From positions 1 to 64,000 of the forward strand of contig NZ_VATK01000007.1 in NCBI RefSeq assembly GCF_006546985.1: a DNA stretch of 64,000 bases, written 5' to 3'. The notes under the pieces are model-generated. The model was not told the DNA's origin. It saw only the letters and a list, made by a program, of their open reading frames with translations, and did not search any database. This document shows, piece by piece, positions 33,229-41,961 of this stretch. Positions within the stretch are counted from its first letter, which is position 1. Each line of letters begins with the position of its first letter. The translations under genes were made by a program, and so were the position numbers. This DNA is from Bacillus sp. 03113 (GTDB taxonomy: Bacteria; Bacillota; Bacilli; Bacillales; Cytobacillaceae).

Positions 33229-34358
33229 ATCAAAAACCTGTTTTAGAACAACAAGCTACTGTAAATACATCGAAAAGCTCTTTTTTAAGTCGTCTGCTTC
33301 CTTTCAGATTGGAATATGATCCTCATAAAAAAACGGGAAGCTGGTGGGTTCCGATCGTTTCTGTAGTCGTTGCGTTGATTATTTGTGCAATTTTCATTGT
33401 GCTAAACGGAATTAATCCGATTACAGTTTATTTGAAAATGCTAAATGGAGCTTTTGGTTCAAGATTTGGCATAAGTGAGACGTTGGTAAAAGCAGTTCCG
33501 TTGCTGCTTTGCGGATTAGGGGTTGCCATCGCCTATCGAATTTCAATTTGGAATATTGGGGCAGAAGGTCAGTTCATATTAGGAGCCATTGCCGCTACTT
33601 CCATTACGATCTATTTTCCTAATTTGCCAGGATCACTTTATATTCCGTTGATGATCTTGGCAGGGATAGCTGCAGGAGCTATCTGGGGATTATTAACGGC
33701 AATCCCCCGTGCCTATTTTCAGGTTAATGAATTAATCACATCGCTTATGTTGAATTATATTGCGCTTTTGCTTCTTGATTATTTCGTATTTGGTCCGTGG
33801 CGCGATCCTGCTGGATTTAATTTTCCAGGAACGCCTATTTTCAATGACACACAAATGTTAAGAAGCTTTAATGGGACAAGGCTTCATTTTGGTCTAATCT
33901 TTGCGTTGCTTGCTGTTATTCTTTTTGCCTTTTTTATGAGTAAAACTCGATGGGGTTATGAAATGCGCTTGTTAGGTGCAAATCCAAGTGCAGCTAAATA
34001 CGCGGGTATAAAAATCAACTTCCATATTCTCATTGTGATGATGATTAGCGGTGGATTAGCTGGTCTTGCAGGCATGAGTGAAGTTTCAGGAGTCGCCCAT
34101 CGATTAATGTATGGCATATCTCCAGGCTATGGCTATACAGCGATTATTGTGGCGTGGCTTGCTAAGTTGAACCCATGGGCGATGATTTTTACGTCTGTTT
34201 TTGTGGGCGGTTTGATTGTCGGAGGATTCAGTGTCCAAACGATTGGGTTGCCATCTTCAATGTCGTTCATGCTGCAAGGAGCGATTCTGTTTTGCTTAAT
34301 CGGCGGTGAAATGGTCAGCAAATATCGATGGAAATGGAACAAGCAATTAAACGAATAG
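33225..34358 (+). CDS. BMP-family ABC importer, permease subunit 1
   Basis: A 377-residue membrane protein with about nine to ten hydrophobic segments. The stretch IAYRISIWNIGAEGQFILGAI and MRLLGANPSAAKYAGI are the conserved permease segments of the BMP/nucleoside importer family (NupP/YufP-like). Translationally coupled to the ATPase gene. Forms the channel with the permease encoded next. Confidence 0.92.
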   Translation: MNQKPVLEQQATVNTSKSSFLSRLLPFRLEYDPHKKTGSWWVPIVSVVVALIICAIFIVLNGINPITVYLKMLNGAFGSRFGISETLVKAVPLLLCGLGVAIAYRISIWNIGAEGQFILGAIAATSITIYFPNLPGSLYIPLMILAGIAAGAIWGLLTAIPRAYFQVNELITSLMLNYIALLLLDYFVFGPWRDPAGFNFPGTPIFNDTQMLRSFNGTRLHFGLIFALLAVILFAFFMSKTRWGYEMRLLGANPSAAKYAGIKINFHILIVMMISGGLAGLAGMSEVSGVAHRLMYGISPGYGYTAIIVAWLAKLNPWAMIFTSVFVGGLIVGGFSVQTIGLPSSMSFMLQGAILFCLIGGEMVSKYRWKWNKQLNE

Positions 34359-34398
34359 TTTCCATGAGTAAGACAAGCTGGGAGGAGAGAGAGCAGGG

Positions 34399-35328
34399 AT
34401 GGACTTTTACATTTTATTGATTATTGCAGCCATTTCTTCAGGAACACCTTTGCTGTTTGCTATTTTAGGCGGGATTTTAAATGAAAAATCGGGGGTCATC
34501 AATTTAGGAACAGAAGGCATTATGCTCGTTGGTGCGGTTATTTCCTGCATCGTTTTTGTAAAAACAGAGAGTTTAATTTTGGCGATGATCATTTCCTTAG
34601 CAGCAAGTGGTCTGCTTGGCCTAATCCATGCATTTTTATGTATTACGTTAAGAACGAATCAGATCGTCAGCGGTCTCGCCATTACATTATTCGGTACGGG
34701 ACTTAGCGCTTATATTGGAAAGCCTGTTGCAGGGGTTGCGTTGCCGGTTTCTGTACCGAAATTACGGATGGAATGGCTTGATGCGGTTCCTTTTATCGGG
34801 AGAATCTTTTCTAATCTTGATATTTTCGTTTGGATGAGTATTGGCCTTGCCATTCTACTTTATCTATACATGTATAAGACGTCGTGGGGGCTTCATCTGA
34901 AATCAGTTGGAGATAGTCCATCCACATCAGATGTTATGGGGATATCTGTTAGCGGATATCGTTATATTCATGTCATCGGTGGAGCTATGCTAATGGGACT
35001 TGCTGGATTTTACTTGATTATGGTTTATTCGCCGAATTGGATTGAAGGAATGACTGCAGGCAGAGGATGGATTGCTGTTTCCTTGATTATTTTTGCACGC
35101 TGGAACCCTCTTTACGCGGTCGCGTGTGCCTATTTTTTTGGCGGTCTAGATGCCTTAGGCTTTCGGATTCAACTGCAAGATTTAGGTATACCATCCTATT
35201 TCTTGAAAATGATTCCTTATTTTTCAACGATTTTAGTTTTGATGTTTATTGGGTGGAGAAATCGAAATAGATCGTCAATTGAACCAAAATCATTGGGTAT
35301 TCCTTACTTTCGAGAACAAAGGTTTTAA
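34399..35328 (+). CDS. BMP-family ABC importer, permease subunit 2
   Basis: A 309-residue membrane protein with about eight hydrophobic segments. GGILNEKSGVINLGTEGIMLVGAV and LKSVGDSPSTSDVMGISVSGYR are the typical conserved segments of NupQ/YufQ-like permeases. Ribosome site GGAGGAGAG. Same direction, 40 bases after permease 1. The gap to the binding-protein gene is 195 bases and carries GGTTCAA/TTGAACC arms (35357-35393) of unknown role. Confidence 0.92.
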   Translation: MDFYILLIIAAISSGTPLLFAILGGILNEKSGVINLGTEGIMLVGAVISCIVFVKTESLILAMIISLAASGLLGLIHAFLCITLRTNQIVSGLAITLFGTGLSAYIGKPVAGVALPVSVPKLRMEWLDAVPFIGRIFSNLDIFVWMSIGLAILLYLYMYKTSWGLHLKSVGDSPSTSDVMGISVSGYRYIHVIGGAMLMGLAGFYLIMVYSPNWIEGMTAGRGWIAVSLIIFARWNPLYAVACAYFFGGLDALGFRIQLQDLGIPSYFLKMIPYFSTILVLMFIGWRNRNRSSIEPKSLGIPYFREQRF

Positions 35329-35518
35329 CCTTTATGTTCATACATTTCATACAATAGGTTCAATTCCAGCCCTGCTTCAAAGAGACTTGAACCGTACCAG
35401 CAACCTTTAGAAAAGGAGGAAGTTATAAATACAAAACGGTCTGGTAATAAGCCGACAACCGAACAATCAAGTAAAGTTCTAAATTAGTAAAATAACAGGT
35501 TAATAGGAGAGGGGTTTA

Positions 35519-35527
35519 ATGAAATGA
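35519..35527 (+). other. Start-stop mini-ORF at the binding-protein start
   Basis: ATG AAA TGA follows the ribosome site GGAGAGGGG and overlaps the true ATG at 35524 in another frame. Arrangement identical to that at 24980. Confidence 0.4.
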
Positions 35528-36630
35528 AAAAATGGCTTATGCTGATTATTATTTTGTTAATGAGTGTGATGACCGCTTGTTCCCAAGCTTCAAATTCACC
35601 GAAAGAATCTACCGATAAACCAGCAAAAACGAAAGGTGAAAAGCCTAAAGTTGCATTTGTTTACATAGGGGTTCCTGGTGATGGTGGCTGGACCTTTGAA
35701 CATGATAAAGGCAGAAAAATGGTTGATGATAAATTTGGAATCAAATCAACGGTTGTAGAAAATGTACCGGAGGGACCTGATGCTGAACGTGTAATAGAAG
35801 AGCTCGCTCAAAAAAATGATATTATTTTTACAACTAGCTTCGGATATATGGACCCAACTTATAATGTTGCGCAAAAATATCCCGACGTAGTCTTTATGCA
35901 TGCAACTGGATATAAAACACTTCCTAACATGGGAACTTATCAAGGAAGAGGATATCAATCAGGTTACTTAGCAGGGATTGCCGCTGGAAAGTTGACAAAA
36001 AACAATAAAATTGGTTATGTCGGTGCCTTTCCAATTCCAGAGGTTATTTACACGATTAATGCTTTCACATTAGGAGCCAAAAGTGTAAACCCTGATATTG
36101 AGGTATCGGTCATTTGGAGTAATACATGGTTTGATCCAGCAACAGAAAGACAAGCTGCTGTCACTCTCTTAGATCAAGGAGTAGATGTATTAGCAAACTA
36201 TCAAGATTCACCAGCTGGTATTCAGGCGGCGCAAGAACGCGGAGTGTGGGGAATGGGGAATGATTCGGATATGAATCGTTTCGCACCAGAAACATATGTA
36301 ACGAACCCGGTATTAAATTGGGGACCTTACTATGTTGATGTCGTACAAAGCGTTGTTGATGGAACATGGAAAACTCAATCCCATTATGGCGGCATGAATG
36401 AAGGGATGGTAGATATCGCTCCATTCGGTAAAAATGTTCCTCAAGAAGTGAAGACTTCTGTTGAAGAGGCAAAGAAAAAAATTATAGATGGTAGTTTCGA
36501 AGTATTCCACGGGCCTATTAAAGATCAATCTGGTAAAGTCATCGTACAAGAAGGACAAAAGATGGAAGACAAAGACATTTTAAGTATGAATTGGTTTGTA
36601 GAAGGTGTAAACGGAACTATCCCTGAGTAA
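35524..36630 (+). CDS. BMP-family (purine-type) substrate-binding lipoprotein
   Basis: A 368-residue lipoprotein. The signal peptide MKKWLMLIIILLMSVMTAC ends in a lipobox cysteine at residue 19, followed by a charged linker, so it is anchored outside the membrane. The mature part has the PnrA/BMP pattern: VAFVYIGVPGDGGWTFEHDKG near residue 43 and YVGAFPIPEVIYTINAFTLGAKSVNPD (split across two strands). It delivers the substrate to the permease pair. Being last in the transporter set and 14-23 bases before the oxygenase gene is unusual and suggests coexpression with it. Confidence 0.93.
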   Translation: MKKWLMLIIILLMSVMTACSQASNSPKESTDKPAKTKGEKPKVAFVYIGVPGDGGWTFEHDKGRKMVDDKFGIKSTVVENVPEGPDAERVIEELAQKNDIIFTTSFGYMDPTYNVAQKYPDVVFMHATGYKTLPNMGTYQGRGYQSGYLAGIAAGKLTKNNKIGYVGAFPIPEVIYTINAFTLGAKSVNPDIEVSVIWSNTWFDPATERQAAVTLLDQGVDVLANYQDSPAGIQAAQERGVWGMGNDSDMNRFAPETYVTNPVLNWGPYYVDVVQSVVDGTWKTQSHYGGMNEGMVDIAPFGKNVPQEVKTSVEEAKKKIIDGSFEVFHGPIKDQSGKVIVQEGQKMEDKDILSMNWFVEGVNGTIPE

Positions 36631-36652
36631 AGATAATGAAAGGATGAGCATC

Positions 36653-37636
36653 ATGATTATACAAGACCCCGTTCTTATACACCAATGGCACCCTGTACTT
36701 CTGTCATCTGATTTGAACAGTCAGCCCATGTCCGTACAAGTTCTCGGTGAACCAGTGGTAGTGTTTCGTACTACCTACGGTATTCACGCCTTTAAGGATC
36801 TATGCATACATCGTGGTGTACCGCTTTCACTTGGCAAGGTTGTAGAGAATGAACTTGTATGTGCATATCATGGTTGGACTTATGATCACTGTGGAAAATG
36901 TTCGCGGATTCCGTCAATGCCGAAGGAGCAAACGATCCCGCCGAAAGCAAGGGCACAGGCTTATGCTTGTAGAGAAGCTTACGGACTTGTTTGGGTTTGT
37001 ATGGGAGAACCAATCCAGGAATTTCCAGAAATTGCACCAGGCAAGCTGAAAAATCCTCAATACACTAAAGTATATATGGGTCCTTACAAAGTGAATGCGG
37101 CAGGTCCACGAGTCATTGAGAATTTTTTGGATGTGTCTCATCTCATGTATGTACATGAAGGGTTGCTTGGAGATAGTCAGTTTCCAGAAATCAATAATTA
37201 TCAGGTTCATGAATCAGAAGGTGTACTAACATCCGAAAAAATAGAAGTATATCAGCCTGATCCAGACGGTAGAGGCTATGGAGTTGTAAGCCATTATGTC
37301 TATGAAGTGTATAAACCACTCTGTGCGGGGTTCACGAAAAAAATCGACAATTCCGATGATTTTTTTGAGCTGTTTCTCATCGTCTTGCCAGAAACAGAGC
37401 ATAAAAGCACTGCTTTCATGATTATGGAGCGCAACTATGCCCCGGATGAACCAGATAAAGTATTTATTGATTTTCAAGATAAGTTACTTGAACAAGACAG
37501 GGTGATCGTTGAAAATCAAAAACCAGAGCTATTGCCACTTGATTTACAAGCTGAATTACATCTAAAATGCGACCGTATGAGTATTGCCTATCGAAGGATG
37601 CTGAAAAAAATCGGCGTTACATTTGGAACAGCATAG
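36653..37636 (+). CDS. Rieske non-haem iron oxygenase, alpha subunit
   Basis: A 327-residue oxygenase. The Rieske [2Fe-2S] ligands are C51, H53 and C70, H73 (CIHRG and CAYHGW). The catalytic domain has the mononuclear iron histidines H163 and H168 with bridging D160 in DVSHLMYVHEG; a late acid (about residues 280-290) would complete the facial triad. Size is like VanA or NdmA-type demethylating monooxygenases rather than ring dioxygenases with beta subunits. ATG 36653 is preferred to 36644, which touches the ribosome site AAAGG. No reductase or ferredoxin gene lies nearby, so it must borrow electrons. It follows the BMP lipoprotein gene directly, implying oxidation of the imported compound. 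Confidence 0.9.
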   Translation: MIIQDPVLIHQWHPVLLSSDLNSQPMSVQVLGEPVVVFRTTYGIHAFKDLCIHRGVPLSLGKVVENELVCAYHGWTYDHCGKCSRIPSMPKEQTIPPKARAQAYACREAYGLVWVCMGEPIQEFPEIAPGKLKNPQYTKVYMGPYKVNAAGPRVIENFLDVSHLMYVHEGLLGDSQFPEINNYQVHESEGVLTSEKIEVYQPDPDGRGYGVVSHYVYEVYKPLCAGFTKKIDNSDDFFELFLIVLPETEHKSTAFMIMERNYAPDEPDKVFIDFQDKLLEQDRVIVENQKPELLPLDLQAELHLKCDRMSIAYRRMLKKIGVTFGTA

Positions 37637-37750
37637 AATGAAGTTTTATTCATAAGGTAAGAAAGAATAAATATTCAAAAGTTCGACGGGTATCTAGCTG
37701 AGGTAGTATCGAATGTAAATGACATTGCGAAATAGTTCATTATAGAAAAG

Positions 37751-37794
37751 AGGTAACTTAACAGAGCGAATCTATTGTTAAGTTACCTTTTTTA
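37751..37794. terminator. Bidirectional terminator
   Basis: AGGTAACTTAACA (37751-37763) pairs perfectly with TGTTAAGTTACCT (37776-37788), flanked by A and T runs, between the convergent oxygenase and sigma-54 activator genes. Confidence 0.88.
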
Positions 37795-37803
37795 TTGAAA
37801 ATT

Positions 37804-39252
37804 TTATATGGAAATATCCAATCGCTTCATTCGATATTGTAAACTTTGACGAGTTATGCCAAGAACTTTTGCTGTATTCGTAATATTATAGTTGTGTTGT
37901 TTTAACAATTTTTTTATATAAGTAGCTTCGAATAACAATAATTGCTCTTTTAATGAAAGAGATGAATCAAAGTTCGTATCGTAAACGAACGATTCTGCTG
38001 ATGCAGCAGGCAAAATGTGTTCTTTCAATTGAAATTTACTACGATAATGAAATGGTAAATGAGAATAGTGAATCGTTTCTTCATCCATAACCATATTCAT
38101 TGCACCTTCAATAACATGTTCCAACTCACGTACGTTGCCTGGCCACTCGTATTCTAAAAATGAGGACATAACAGCTGCGTCAACCGCTTTTACATCCATT
38201 TGAAATAATTCATTATACTTATGGATGAAAAAGTTTGTTAATGGTAAGATATCTTCTTTTCGTTCACGCAAGGGAGGAATAAACAATGTTACGACACCGA
38301 GACGGTAGTATAAGTCCTTTCGCAACCGATTGTTGGCAATTGCATCAATCGGATCTTCATTAATATTAGCTATAACGCGTACATTGACATGTTTATCCAC
38401 AGTATCACCAATTCGCCTAACTGTTTTTTCCTGAAGAACTCGAAGTAGTTTCGCTTGAAGATTTGGGTTCAGCGAGTTAATTTCATCTAATAACAGCGTA
38501 CCGCCTTCCGCTTGTTCAAATAGTCCTGGACGATCAGTTGCACCAGTAAATGCCCCCCGTTTTGTACCGAATAAAAGGCTCTCAATTAAATTATCAGGCA
38601 AAGCAGCACAGTTTTGTGAAATAAACGGAGCTGATGATCGAGTACTGCCATTATGAATACTTTGTGCAAATAGCTCCTTACCCGTACCAGTTTCACCAAC
38701 AATCAGTACGTAAGAGGAAGTACGGGTTGCTCGTTTTGCATTTTCAACTACCTCTTTAATGGGCTGGCTATGGCCGATAATACTATCAAAAGTAAAGCGT
38801 GTATTGCCTTTTTGCTTCATGTTTTCTCTAATCAATCGCTCTAATTTTGTTACGTCTTGTGCAATTTCAACTGCACCGAGAATGGAATCATCTTCGATAA
38901 TAGGAAATGTATTATTAATGGTCGTAATTTCTTTTCCTCTATTATTAAAATACGTTTGCTTAACGTTAACAGTTTCTGTTCCATACTGTAATGCTTTGAC
39001 TAACGTACTTTGTTGATTCTCTGTAAATTTATAGGCATCTAATAAATTTTTATTTAAAACATCATGTTCATTCATTGATTCAATCTGCATCATTTTTTCA
39101 TTATAGATAATGGTATTTCCTGTCTTATCTACAGCGTGAATACCAACATTCACATTTTCCATAATTTTTTTATATATATTATGCAGATTATTTGTTTTGT
39201 CTTGCATAAGTTTTTTCTCCTTTGATAAATTCCATGTGCTTTGATTATTCAT
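37804..39252 (-). CDS. Sigma-54-dependent activator, RocR-like (PAS, AAA+, Fis HTH)
   Basis: A 482-residue enhancer-binding protein. An N-terminal PAS-like sensor spans about residues 25-145 (VNVGIHAVDKTGNTIIYNEKMM). The AAA+ domain has Walker A GETGTGKE, the sigma-54 contact loop GAFTGA, and Walker B GGTLLLDEI; the C-terminal Fis-type helix is NITNTAKVLGITRQSLQYRMKRL. Pattern and length match B. subtilis RocR, which acts with SigL. Here the genes around are an importer and oxygenase rather than arginine catabolism. It is convergent with the oxygenase gene; no -24/-12 promoter was found nearby, so its target is not proven. Confidence 0.9.
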   Translation of the reverse strand: MNNQSTWNLSKEKKLMQDKTNNLHNIYKKIMENVNVGIHAVDKTGNTIIYNEKMMQIESMNEHDVLNKNLLDAYKFTENQQSTLVKALQYGTETVNVKQTYFNNRGKEITTINNTFPIIEDDSILGAVEIAQDVTKLERLIRENMKQKGNTRFTFDSIIGHSQPIKEVVENAKRATRTSSYVLIVGETGTGKELFAQSIHNGSTRSSAPFISQNCAALPDNLIESLLFGTKRGAFTGATDRPGLFEQAEGGTLLLDEINSLNPNLQAKLLRVLQEKTVRRIGDTVDKHVNVRVIANINEDPIDAIANNRLRKDLYYRLGVVTLFIPPLRERKEDILPLTNFFIHKYNELFQMDVKAVDAAVMSSFLEYEWPGNVRELEHVIEGAMNMVMDEETIHYSHLPFHYRSKFQLKEHILPAASAESFVYDTNFDSSLSLKEQLLLFEATYIKKLLKQHNYNITNTAKVLGITRQSLQYRMKRLDISI

Positions 39253-40223
39253 TTAATTCTACCAAAAGTGTTACTTTTCGTTTGAAATTTTATTAAAAAT
39301 TATGTTCAAATCATTAATTTTACAAAATATAGTAAATTAGAAGAGTGACAAAAGGCACTCTCACTCCATTTAATTATGCTGAAAGAACTAATTTTCTCTA
39401 TATTACAATCTAGATCTTTTCTCCTGTACTTTTTAACGGTATTGTTACAAGAAATAATAAGATACTAAAGGAATGAAATGAATTCCTTTTTATTCCAAAA
39501 AAATAATACTAAACTATTTGATAAAATACCTTATTCCTATTTTTTCCATAATAAAATGTAAAATTTAGAGGAGACAATGGAAAATGAACGTTCTAAACGT
39601 TAAAGAACATATGTTTGGAAAAGATTTCTAAATAGGAATCGTCATATCCATTTGCTAGAAAATGGATAAATTTATTTACATATTAATCAATAAAATCGGT
39701 CATTCTCAACAGTGAATAACTAGATAAATTAAAAAATTAATTAAGATTTCGTGAATTTACAAAATTAACATCATTGTTATATAAGTAACAGAATTCATTC
39801 ATTTCGTCCTAGTCATATTTGATCATAGAAGGAAAGGAGTCGAAAGCTGTTACATTTGGTCGAATTGACGAGATTTCAATATGTAAGTAACCTTGTGTTG
39901 TAACGAAATCTTGTTACTTTGTTTAGAATTTTTGTCTAACTTCTAAGGTGTTAAAATGAATAGATTCATATATAAAGCTGTACATTGTACATTGAACAAT
40001 TTGGAAGTAGATATGTATTCCATATTATAAATAGAAGTTAATGTAACTAAGTGACACTTTATATTGGTCAATGGCGGCCAAGTCAAATCATGGTGATGAA
40101 TCTTATTCATTAAGTTAAACAAATTATCTAAATAAATAACACAGAGGCAGTTTCTTGGTCTAAAAAGGATATAGAATTGTTTTCTATCTTTTTAGATACA
40201 CTTTTTGGGAAAAGGAGAAAGGT
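39253..40223. other. Long intergenic region upstream of sacB
   Basis: About 970 AT-rich bases without a credible gene. Items seen: a hairpin AAAGGAAT/ATTCCTTT (39467-39488); an 8-codon frame with ribosome site GAGGAG at 39578-39604 (M-E-N-E-R-S-K-R); a cre-like site CGAAAGCTGTTACA (39841-39854, two mismatches to the consensus); a dyad TGTACA-T-TGTACA (39979-39991); and a leader hairpin at 40160-40194. Likely holds the sacB promoter and control elements. Confidence 0.5.
40160..40194 (+). promoter_or_regulatory. Leader hairpin before levansucrase
   Basis: CTAAAAAGGATATAGAA pairs imperfectly with TTCTATCTTTTTAG, with a short T-rich tail, 30 bases before the sacB start. It is placed like the attenuator in B. 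subtilis sacB leaders, but no SacY/SacT-type RAT sequence overlaps it, so the antitermination model is not supported by sequence alone. Confidence 0.5.
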
Positions 40224-41696
40224 ATGAACATCAATAAGATTGTCAAACAAGCAACAGCGGTAACCTTTGCTACAGCCTTACTAGTAGGAGGTGGATCTTT
40301 AACTTTTGCGAAAGAAAAAGACAGCATGGACTACAATAACAGCTATGGTTTTTCCCATATCACACGTTCTGACATGCTGAAACTACCTGAACAACAAAAA
40401 AGTGAACAATTTAAAGTGCCTCAATTCGATGCATCAACTATAAAAAATATTCCTGCGGCAAAAGGTTATGATAAGGATGGTAACCTAATAGATTTAGATG
40501 TGTGGGATACTTGGCCATTACAAAATGCTGACGGAACAGTGGCAAATTATAAGGGCTACCAAATTGTTTTTGGTTTAGCAGGAGACCCTAAGAACCCAAA
40601 TGACACTTTCATCTACTTGTTCTATAAAAAAGCAGGCGACAATTCCATTGATAGCTGGAAAAATGCTGGTAGAGTATTTAAGGATAGTGATAAACTAGTT
40701 CCAAAAGATCCTATTCTAAATAAACAATCAGAGGAGTGGTCAGGTTCCGCAACCTTTACATCTGATGGAAAAGTTCGCTTATTTTATACAAATCGTCACG
40801 TTTTCAATCCGGAAGAAGGGTCTTTTGGTAAACAAACGTTAACAACAGCTCAGATTAATGTATCTCAACCAGATGCTAATACGCTGAAAATTGATGGTGT
40901 AGAAGATTTCAAATCGATCTTTGATGGAGACGGTAAAAACTATCAAACTGTTGACCAAGCTTTCGGTGGAGGGGACTTCTCTGATAATCATACATTAAGA
41001 GATCCTCATTATGTTGAAGAAAATGGTAAAAAATATCTTGTTTTTGAAGCGAATACAGGAACAGAAGTTGGTTACCAAGGAGAAGAATCCTTCAATAATC
41101 ATGCTTACTATGGAGGAAATAAAAAATTCTTCCAAGATGAGAAAACGAAACTGTTGCAAAGCCCTAAAAAGAAAGATGCAGCTTTAGCAAATGGTGCCCT
41201 AGGTATTGTTGAATTAAATGATGATTATACGTTGAAAAAAGTAATGAAACCATTAATTGCATCGAATACAGTTACAGATGAAATCGAACGTGCTAACGTA
41301 TTTGAAATGAATGGGAAATGGTATTTATTCACTAGTTCAAGAGGATCTAAAATGATCGTTGATGGATTAACGAACAAAGATATTTACATGTTTGGTTATG
41401 TAGCAGATTCCTTAACTGGACCATACAAACCTTTAAATGGTACTGGACTTGTATTACATCAAGACCTTGATCCTAAAGATATTACTTGGAACTATGCGCA
41501 CTTTGCAACTCCACAAAAAGATGGTAATAATGTAGTCATCACAAGCTATATGACAAATAGAGGTTACTTTGAAGACCATAAGTCTACCTTTGCACCAAGC
41601 TTCTTGTTAAACATTACAGGTTCTAAAACTTCTGTTGTAAAAAACAGTATCCTTGAACAAGGACAATTAACAGTAGAAGATAACGATAAAAAATAA
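40224..41696 (+). CDS. sacB: Levansucrase (GH68)
   Basis: A 490-residue secreted enzyme that splits sucrose and polymerises the fructose into levan. A Sec signal peptide covers about residues 1-29 (NKIVKQATAVTFATALLVGGG, cleavage after TFA). The GH68 catalytic triad is D95 (VWDTWPLQ), D260 (RDPHYV) and E355 (TDEIERANVF), spaced as in known Bacillus levansucrases. Ribosome site AAAGGAGAAAGG. Upstream lies a long leader region with an attenuator-like hairpin. A strong terminator separates it from the levanase gene, but readthrough would give the sacB-levB pair known from B. subtilis. Confidence 0.96.
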   Translation: MNINKIVKQATAVTFATALLVGGGSLTFAKEKDSMDYNNSYGFSHITRSDMLKLPEQQKSEQFKVPQFDASTIKNIPAAKGYDKDGNLIDLDVWDTWPLQNADGTVANYKGYQIVFGLAGDPKNPNDTFIYLFYKKAGDNSIDSWKNAGRVFKDSDKLVPKDPILNKQSEEWSGSATFTSDGKVRLFYTNRHVFNPEEGSFGKQTLTTAQINVSQPDANTLKIDGVEDFKSIFDGDGKNYQTVDQAFGGGDFSDNHTLRDPHYVEENGKKYLVFEANTGTEVGYQGEESFNNHAYYGGNKKFFQDEKTKLLQSPKKKDAALANGALGIVELNDDYTLKKVMKPLIASNTVTDEIERANVFEMNGKWYLFTSSRGSKMIVDGLTNKDIYMFGYVADSLTGPYKPLNGTGLVLHQDLDPKDITWNYAHFATPQKDGNNVVITSYMTNRGYFEDHKSTFAPSFLLNITGSKTSVVKNSILEQGQLTVEDNDKK

Positions 41697-41710
41697 TAGC
41701 AACAGATTTC

Positions 41711-41730
41711 TAACTCTATTTATAGAGTTA
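41711..41730 (+). terminator. Small hairpin after sacB
   Basis: TAACTCTA and TAGAGTTA around a short loop, 15 bases after the stop; weak by itself and followed by the stronger terminator. Confidence 0.4.
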
Positions 41731-41750
41731 ATGAATAAGCAACCTGAATA

Positions 41751-41795
41751 TATAAAAAGAAAATGCCGATCTTATATTGGCATTTTCTTTTTATA
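41751..41795 (+). terminator. Strong terminator between sacB and levB
   Basis: Perfect 17-base-pair stem TATAAAAAGAAAATGCC / GGCATTTTCTTTTTATA with an 11-base loop. It should limit transcription into the levanase gene, which therefore probably has its own promoter (perhaps in 41800-41940, where TACCAGGCACC and TACCAGGTAC repeats also occur). Confidence 0.9.
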
Positions 41796-41961
41796 AGGGT
41801 GAACTAAAACATAGTACCAGGCACCTCTATTAGATTGATATCATATTTATTTTTTCCTATATTTTAGATAATTGGGGAGAATACCAGGTACTTTAGGGTA
41901 ACCCTACTATGGTTATCTAATCGCAACAAGATAAGGCAAAAATAAAAAGTGGTGAATCTAC

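Noticed and set aside
35357-35393. GGTTCAATTCC segment resembling a tRNA T-arm
   Set aside because: No acceptor stem, anticodon arm or CCA-like end can be drawn around it; it is only one arm of a GGTTCAA/TTGAACC repeat.
39841-39854. Catabolite-responsive element upstream of sacB
   Set aside because: Two mismatches, one at a key position, and almost 400 bases from the gene; kept only as a note.
40160-40194. SacY/SacT antiterminator target (RAT) over the sacB leader hairpin
   Set aside because: The bases do not match the RAT consensus and the upstream arm cannot form the alternative hairpin.
41800-41905. TACCAGGCACC / TACCAGGTAC repeats as an insertion sequence end
   Set aside because: Only two short imperfect copies, no inverted partner and no transposase; probably a scattered genomic motif.
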